Shown here: piece by piece, positions 57,999 to 64,000 of the stretch | Numbering within the stretch: position 1 is the first letter of the stretch | Layout: each line of letters opens with the position of its first letter | Source of the DNA: Bremia lactucae | Lineage: Eukaryota; Oomycota; Peronosporomycetes; Peronosporales; Peronosporaceae | Reading direction: 5' to 3' | Assembly: GCF_004359215.1 (NCBI RefSeq) | Contig: NC_090618.1 | Location: 3,182,366-3,246,365 of the forward strand | Length of the DNA stretch: 64,000 nucleotides | The notes under the pieces: model-generated | Database searches by the model: none | What the model saw: only the letters and a program-made list of their open reading frames with translations | Told to the model about the DNA's origin: nothing | Translations under genes and position numbers: made by a program

Positions 57999-58259
57999 CG
58001 GTCGAGAATGTCGTCAATCCTGCGAATCGGGATATCCTTTCGAACTGCATGAATGAGAAATTTTCGTGTCTAAGGTATTACTAATTGCAGGTCCCATAGA
58101 ACACGGTGATGGAAAATGCCCAAATTGCGCACAGTCACCATTCAGAGACACGACGCATCTTTCTTCTTGCTCATTTCTTGAGCTTTTTGAGATTCTCTCG
58201 CCACGCGAGAACTTTACCGGTGGTAATCTTCTAGCTTTTATACAATTGCTTTCTCGACA
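57999..58259. promoter_or_regulatory. Divergent promoter of myotubularin and TPS genes
   Basis: 261 bases between two divergent start codons. On the plus strand GCTCATTTC (58169-58177), 83 bases before the TPS ATG, matches the first nine bases of the oomycete Inr consensus GCTCATTYYNCAWTTT, but the FPR half is absent. The plus-strand frame across it opens only with GTG, so no upstream ORF is claimed. Confidence 0.45.
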
Positions 58260-61200
58260 ATGAGCGACAAAGCTATTCTCGTGGACGAGGAGGACGTATC
58301 TCGCGCCAATGCCGGCGAGAGAGAGCTTTCACAGACGATGGAGCTTTCATCGTCCGTAGCCACAGGTGCCCACGAGTCAACAAGCGAAAGCATCGATGCC
58401 TACGACGCTCAAAACAATGCGGAGATTGAGGGCGACAATGAGGAGGAGGAAATCGTTTCCTTTTCGGAAAATCAGCAACTGCCTCGGAGCGTTCATACAA
58501 AGATACGAATGCCCTCGAAAGTACCACGTTCGTTGTCGCTTGGCGGGTTTGAAGTAGATGATGAAGACGTGGTGGAGATGAATGCCCGCGAACAAGAGCT
58601 CTTGGTGAATATTCAAGAGCTACAGCGTCAGTTGTCAATGGTTCAAATCCAGACGGACAAGCCGCAAGGAGAGACGATGCCGCCTATAATGGATACGAGG
58701 CATCGCTTGATTATGGTGTCAAATCGCCTTCCAATCTCATTCCAACGCAACGAAACTACTGGTGACTGGAGCTTTACAATGAGTTCAGGAGGACTAGTAA
58801 CCGCATTAAATGGAATTCGCGATCAAGTTCCATTTCTATGGATTGGATGGCTGGGGGAAGAAATTCCTCACGAAGAACAGAGCAAAGTGCGTGAAAAATT
58901 GGCAACCGAATTTAATTGTGTCCCCGTCTTTCTGTCCAAAGAAATTGCCTCGATGTACTATAATGATTTTAGTAACGACATTTTGTGGCCGATTTTCCAT
59001 TATGTGCCACTGCCCCTGTTTCGTCCTGGGAGTGAAAAGAAATTTGATTTGCGACAATGGGATGCATACAAAGTTGCTAATAAACGCTTTGCGCAAGCAG
59101 TGAATCAAGTGTATCGAGAAGGGGACTTTGTATGGATTCATGACTACCATTTGATGACATTGCCTTCGTTATTACGAGCGCGACATCCGCTATGCAAGAT
59201 TGGATGGTTTCTTCATACTCCATTTCCTACGGCAGAAATGTACCGCATGCTTCCAGTAGGACGCGAAATTCTAGAAGGGTTACTAGGAGCTGATCTTTTG
59301 GGATTCCATACGTACGACTATGCCCGTCATTTTATTGCTGCTTGCGGACGTGTACCAGGTGCCTTGACATCGCCAAAGGGCGTTGAACAAGGCGACCATT
59401 TTTCGGCCATTGGGGTGTTTCCGATTGGTATTGATCCGGAACATTTTGAAGAGAATCTCAATTTGAAAGTGACCCAAGAACGGATTCAAGAACTTGCTGT
59501 TAAATTTGCAGGGTGTAAAATAATTATTGGTGTCGATCGGATGGACTATATTAAGGGAATTCCACACAAATTGCTCGCAATGGAGCGCTTTCTTTCGCTC
59601 TATCCTGAACGATGCCAAGATGTTGTGCTTATTCAAATTGGTGTACCATCGCGTACAGGCGTGCAGGAGTATCAACACTTGGCTGCTTGTGTAAATGAAA
59701 TGGTCGGGCGAATCAATGGCCGCTTTGGTACGCTCACTCACTCGCCCGTGCATTATATTCATCGTCCCGTCACTCCTAGTGAACTTGTCGCTCTCTACAA
59801 CTTGGCTGACGTGTGCCTTGTGACGTCGCTTCGTGATGGCATGAATCTCGTGAGCCATGAATACGTAATGTGCCAGAACCAATCGTGTGATCCCCATCGC
59901 GAAGGACCGGGCGTGTTAATTTTAAGTGAATTTGCGGGCAGTGCTCAGTCATTATCTGGTGCGATTCGTATCAATCCATGGAATACCACGGACATGGCCA
60001 ATGCGATTGGATATGCATTAAAGCTACCGCTTGTGGAGCGGGAATATCGTCAAACCAATTTGTATCGTTATGTCAAGAAACATACGGCCAGTTTTTGGGG
60101 ACGAAGTTTCTTAACAGATTTGGAAGATATAGTCTCGAGACCCAAGACTGTCGTGAAAAAGCTAGTGAGATTACCAGTAAACGACGTCATTAATGCATAT
60201 GCCCGCAGTAGCCAGCGCCTTTTGGTCCTCGACTATGAAGGAACTTTATTTGATTCACAAACTTCGGGTCCATCCCAACCACATGGGAATGTTGCGTTGC
60301 CAAAGACAATTATAAAGCGTCTCATTGAATCTCTTGCAAGTGACATTCGCAATACCGTCGTGCTTGTTAGTGCAAATGAACGCGACGCGATAGGCAAATG
60401 GCTCACAGATCGTCGAGTTGGAATTGTTGCTGAATCAGGCTACTTTTACCGCTTGCCAAATGATGACGAGTGGCAAGTGATGGCAGAAGACACGGATCCG
60501 TCGTGGAAGAAGGTGGTGCGGCCCATTATGCAATACTTTACTGAGCGCACGCCTGGAAGCCGAATTGACAGCAGAGAGAGTTCGTTAACATGGCATTATG
60601 GCGAAACCGATCCAATTTTTGGCCCCATGCAGGCACGCGATATGCAAGTGAATTTGGAAGATGTGTTGTGTAATTTGCCTCTTGAGGTTGTTCAAGGTGC
60701 AAATCGAGTGGAAGTTCGTTTGCAAGGCGTGACGAAAACGCTGTTGCTTGATAAAGTTTTGAAGCGATTTCAGTCAGATTATCAATCAAGTTCGCCTGGG
60801 AGTCGTGGAGCGCGACGCGAAGGCTTGTCGCCAATTCAAAATCGTCGAAAGCGATCGTTTGCGCCTCAGCTTGATTTTGTATTTTATGCTGGTAGTGGGG
60901 CGGAGGACGACGAGTTGTTCTTGTACTTCAAGAAGCACATGGCTTTAGCGAAGAAAGAGGAGGTATCGCGTCCTGTGTCGAGTAGAAGCACTACTCTCAC
61001 GACTGCTGATAGAGAAGCATCCGTGTCGCCAGGGGTGTCGCTTTCTGCATTAACGAAGCAAGCCAACGTCTTTACGTGTCATGTGGGCAGCAGCAAGACG
61101 GAGGTACGTTTTGTAATGTGTTTGAAAGATATTAATTTGGAGATTTACGCTTTAATTCTTAGGCCATGTTTTATCTGGAACGTCCTTCCGATCTCGCGCG

Positions 61201-61421
61201 GTTGTTACGAGGTACATTTTGAAAAAAAAGTATTGTAATTATTTAAGGCATGATTGGATCCTGACACTTGTTTGAATTATTGTATTGTAGCACTGGCAGT
61301 CGACAGTCGTGACGGAGTTACCCCAAGCGTTCTCACGGATCGAAGTGCTGCCATTGAGCCACCTGTTGTGGCGCTCACTTCTGCGGCATCAATGCCATCG
61401 CTTTTAACGACGGGCAATTGA
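58260..61421 (+). CDS. Trehalose-6-phosphate synthase/phosphatase, 1007 aa
   Basis: Exons 58260-61103, 61163-61211, 61291-61421 in phase (introns 59 and 79). Residues 1-146 are acidic with a short coil. GT20 synthase domain about 147-625: VSNRLPISF, WIGWLGEE, FVWIHDYHLM, GVDRMDYIKGIP and DGMNLVSHEYV are all kept, so UDP-glucose + G6P to trehalose-6-P is expected. HAD phosphatase domain about 645-985: motif I reads LDYEGTL (Asp658, Glu660) where TPP enzymes have DxDGT, motif II VVLVSAN, then YAGSGAEDDELF for motif IV. The Asp-to-Glu change at the acid/base position makes phosphatase activity doubtful. The short exon 2 and exon 3 supply the C-terminus FYLERPSDLARLLRALAVD, missed if exon 1 is read through. 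Confidence 0.92.
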
Positions 61422-61623
61422 AATGAACCTTTACTGTCGACAAATTCACAAGATCATTGTGATGTTAATGCAAGAAAGCTTGTGCAATCAGCCCAATGCA
61501 ATAATTGAACCATGAATGAACGAGGAAAAAATTTAAAACGTTCCTAATAAGATTTGATTTGTTCTGCTCTTACCGTAGGACAAAGAAACCTAGCCTTAAT
61601 GGATTTAAGAAGAAGAAAGCATT

Positions 61624-61689
61624 CTTAAGAGTTACATTAACGTTTAGGGTCGATCTCTTAAGAGTTACATTAAGGTTTAGGGTCTATCT
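61624..61689. repeat. 33-bp tandem duplication with TTTAGGG
   Basis: Two adjacent units (61624-61656, 61657-61689) differing at two positions, each CTTAAGAGTTACATTAA followed by GTTTAGGGT. It lies in the spacer between TPS and the kinase gene. The TTTAGGG core equals the plant-type telomere repeat, but single copies do not make a telomere tract. Confidence 0.8.
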
Positions 61690-61821
61690 CTTACACTAGC
61701 AAAATGGCTTGACCCTTCTTAACCCCTTCCCCTTCCTTTTGGATATGTACCATATCATCCGACCTTGTCAAAATGGGAGCTGATTTCGTATTAGATCTCC
61801 CCACGAGTAGCTCCTTGCAAC

Positions 61822-62943
61822 ATGCGCTGCTTCTCCTGCTTCTTCGATTGCTTCGGGCGCAGCGAATCGCCAGCCTCGCCCAGAAACGATGTGTCCACTG
61901 TCACGGCCGCTATCAATGTAGAGGACAGGCCCATAGCCGCGTTGACGCCCACTGGCAGTCAAAACAGCGGCAAAGTGACCGATTTGTATACGCTTGGCAA
62001 AGTCATTGGCTCAGGTTCGTACTCGGTCGTGCGCGAAAGCGTCCATAAAAAAAGCAAACGCAAGTTTGCAATCAAGTGTATTAAACGGTCGGAACTCTCG
62101 GCCGAGGACGACGAAGCGATTCAATTTGAAGTGGCTATCTTGAAACAGATGCAGCACCCCAATATCATGACACTGGAAGAGTTTTTTGTCGAGCAAGACT
62201 ACTACTACCTCGTCACGGAGTTTGTAAGTGGTGGCGAGCTGTTTGATCGCATTGTGGAGAAGACGTTTTACACGGAAAAAGAAGCACGCGATCTTATCAA
62301 GATCCTTATTGGAGCGATTCAGTATTGCCATGATCAAAATGTCGTACACCGAGACCTCAAACCAGAAAACTTGCTGCTCTTATCAGCCAAGAACGATGCG
62401 AGTATTAAGCTTGCGGACTTTGGATTTGCCAAGACTGTGACAAAAGACAATTCGGGACTCGTAACCACGTGTGGCACCCCAGGGTACGTAGCCCCAGAGA
62501 TTTTGGAAGGGGCTTCCTATGGCAAACCCGTGGATATCTGGAGCATTGGTGTCATTACGTACATTTTACTGTGTGGGTATCCCCCGTTTCATGACGAATC
62601 GCAGCCCCTTTTGTTCAAAAAGATCCGTCTAGGCCAATACTACTATGACTCGCCCTATTGGGATGATGTCTCGACAGATGCGAAGGACTTTATCTCGAAT
62701 ATGCTGAAAGTCGACCCAAAAGACCGAGCTTCTGCGAAGGAACTACTCGAGCACAAGTGGATTACAGGAACCGACGTGGCTACAGTACCACTAACAAGCG
62801 CCTTGACTGAACTACGGCGCTTTCATGCACGAAAGAAATTCAAAGCCGCGGTGCATTCAGTCCAAGCTACAATCAGCATGAACAAGACGTTTTCAGGACT
62901 AGGAGATTCAGTCAGAAGCACGAAAGACGCTACGTCGCTGTAG
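61822..62943 (+). CDS. CaMK-family Ser/Thr kinase, 373 aa
   Basis: Single exon. N-terminus MRCFSCFFDCFG has four Cys and may be S-acylated. Kinase domain about 52-310: GSGSYSVV loop, FAIKCIKR lysine, HRDLKPENLL (Asp178), ADFGFAK (Asp199), TTCGTPGYVAPEILEG activation segment, DIWSIGVITYILLCGYPPF. All catalytic residues are present. After the domain comes LRRFHARKKFKAAVHSV, the basic amphipathic helix seen in CaMK1/DCLK-type autoinhibitory and calmodulin-binding regions. No EF-hands, so it is not a CDPK. Regulation by Ca/calmodulin is inferred from this helix. A second, later ATG is not needed: 61822 gives the conserved Cys-rich start. Confidence 0.93.
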   Translation: MRCFSCFFDCFGRSESPASPRNDVSTVTAAINVEDRPIAALTPTGSQNSGKVTDLYTLGKVIGSGSYSVVRESVHKKSKRKFAIKCIKRSELSAEDDEAIQFEVAILKQMQHPNIMTLEEFFVEQDYYYLVTEFVSGGELFDRIVEKTFYTEKEARDLIKILIGAIQYCHDQNVVHRDLKPENLLLLSAKNDASIKLADFGFAKTVTKDNSGLVTTCGTPGYVAPEILEGASYGKPVDIWSIGVITYILLCGYPPFHDESQPLLFKKIRLGQYYYDSPYWDDVSTDAKDFISNMLKVDPKDRASAKELLEHKWITGTDVATVPLTSALTELRRFHARKKFKAAVHSVQATISMNKTFSGLGDSVRSTKDATSL

Positions 62944-63034
62944 GTGAGGGTTATTCAATAGCAATGTACCTCATGGCACGAATGTATTCATTTATCCAGG
63001 CAAATTGTTGTTGCTATTTGTTATGGTTTTTTTG

Positions 63035-64000
63035 TCAACGTGACTTTTGTTTCAAACGAAGATTTAAAGCATCGAATAGGTTGTGCTTAAACGATCCAAG
63101 TTTGTACGGATTAAAGTTGACATCCTCTAAAGAGAAGCTCTCTTCAGTGTTCATAATAGCGTCTGGCGAGAAAAGACCACCCCATGTCGCGTCTAAGGCC
63201 TTTTTGAGCTCCCGACGAGGCACGACCATCTTTGGACGCTTTTGGAAACTCAGTCGCTTGAAAAGAAAGCGAAACATTCTGCGTCCGGATGTTTCCCCGT
63301 CCAGATCGGCTTCTTCACGCAAATCTTCTCGCTTGAACGACTCATTGGCTGTCTCGTTCTGAGCAATACGTTTGAGTTGCATGAGGAGAAAGACCCAGAG
63401 GATAATGGCCGCGAGGAAGCTCATGGCAGTGACAATTCCGAGTCCTTGGTTATTCTATAATCACGTCCACGATTAATAAATAGATAAAGGCAACGACAAT
63501 AGTCAGGCATACCGCGATGAGTGACTGCATGATCTTAGCCGTCTCTGTTCTACCAACCACTTCCATGCTTACACCACGTGAACGCAACAGATCTTCCGTC
63601 TGCCTTCAAATTTGTCGTCAGAAATGTTTACAATTCGTTCCAAGCAACTTTTTACCTGAGTGTAAAATACGCTCGTGGTGACGAAAAAACCCTCGAGGCA
63701 AACAACGAGTTGAGCCTGAATAAGAAACAATAAAAACGTTATGTGTTTATAAACTTTAATGACCATTCTTTTCAATGCAAACTTACCAATAAGTACGCTA
63801 AAAAGTATTTGTAATTTTTCTCTCCGACGCAGCCATTGAACCAGACTTGAAAAGACGTGGTCGACATTAGAAACACATTTCTAAAGTTGCATTGAAGAAT
63901 TGCGTACGAGCCACTCACTGCAACTGCACAATAATATATTGTTAAGTATTGCAAAAGCAGCAAGATAAAAGAAAAGAGCAGTACATACTGATGGTCGAAT
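63035..64000 (-). CDS. DHHC palmitoyltransferase, C-terminal part (cut by window edge)
   Basis: Exons readable in phase: 64000-63989, 63923-63919, 63845-63787, 63715-63656, 63599-63513, 63454-63035. They give FDH + HC + IWFNGCVGEKNYKYF, the heart of a DHHC cysteine-rich domain, whose Cys carries the acyl group. Exon two is only 5 bases (TTGCA). Then a membrane segment (QLVVCLEGFFVTTSVFY), another (GIVTAMSFLAAIILWVFLL), and NETANE, which fits the TTxE motif after the last membrane helix. The C-terminal 100 residues are basic and cytosolic. Introns are 56-73 bases with GT-AG ends; the acceptor at 63846 is AAG, the weakest. The N-terminal zinc ligands lie beyond the window. Confidence 0.85.

Noticed and set aside
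58066..58263. Upstream ORF overlapping the TPS start codon
   Set aside because: It opens with GTG, not ATG, so it is not a eukaryotic uORF.
61624..61689. TTTAGGG sites as an internal telomere tract
   Set aside because: Only two isolated occurrences inside a 33-bp duplication, not tandem heptamers.
1..64000. tRNA, rRNA or CRISPR features
   Set aside because: No cloverleaf with A and B boxes, no rRNA-like stretch and no regularly spaced repeats were found.

Overview
This window reads as nuclear DNA of an oomycete, most likely Peronosporales (Phytophthora or a downy mildew). Reasons: introns of about 45-75 bases (one of 171) with GTRNGT-like donors, CTAAY branch points and YAG acceptors; oomycete-style gene order with short spacers; several Ty3/gypsy LTR retrotransposon families with chromodomains; and an Inr-like GCTCATTTC element before one gene. 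Products were assigned by reading translations and family motifs only; no database search was run. Exon joins were checked for phase by hand and are stated per gene.

Layout. (1) 1-1652: right-hand end of a minus-strand Ty3/gypsy element (family D; 5' LTR plus intact gag start), inserted into a decayed MULE-type transposase gene (1653-2109). (2) 2.7-21.1 kb: a gene-rich block with a 13-exon, 2374-aa nuclear-looking protein of uncertain family (2766-10689, -), two tandem alpha/beta hydrolase paralogs (-), a TMEM223-like mitochondrial membrane protein (+), a UBL-WLM-PUB putative metalloprotease (-) and DDRGK1/UFBP1 of the UFM1 pathway (-). (3) 21.2-51.5 kb: a 30-kb retrotransposon island. Element A (21220-28542, +), element B (28736-36398, +, with a 5-bp target duplication), element C (36498-42895, -), an integrase relic, a decayed copy of family D (43958-about 48200, +), and a mosaic of RT, LTR-B and LTR-D fragments. 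(4) 52.1-64 kb: proteasome alpha-2 (+), a rhomboid protease (-), a FYVE-GRAM-myotubularin phosphatase (-), a TPS/TPP trehalose-phosphate enzyme (+), a CaMK-like kinase (+) and a partial DHHC palmitoyltransferase (-).

The most notable observations are: (a) antisense coding capacity between pol and the 3' LTR in elements A, B and C, with the start of the B antisense frame recognisable in a second, independent B copy; (b) a 5-base microexon that supplies His-Cys of the DHHC active-site motif; (c) an intron splitting the catalytic serine codon at the same phase in both tandem hydrolases; (d) an Asp-to-Glu change in the TPP DxD motif; and (e) an internal inversion of the RNase H segment in the otherwise complete element B.

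The cellular genes are housekeeping in character (proteolysis, UFMylation, phosphoinositide turnover, trehalose metabolism, lipid modification, signalling) and do not form an obvious pathway. The retrotransposon island separates DDRGK1 from the proteasome gene and begins only 161 bases upstream of the DDRGK1 start codon.
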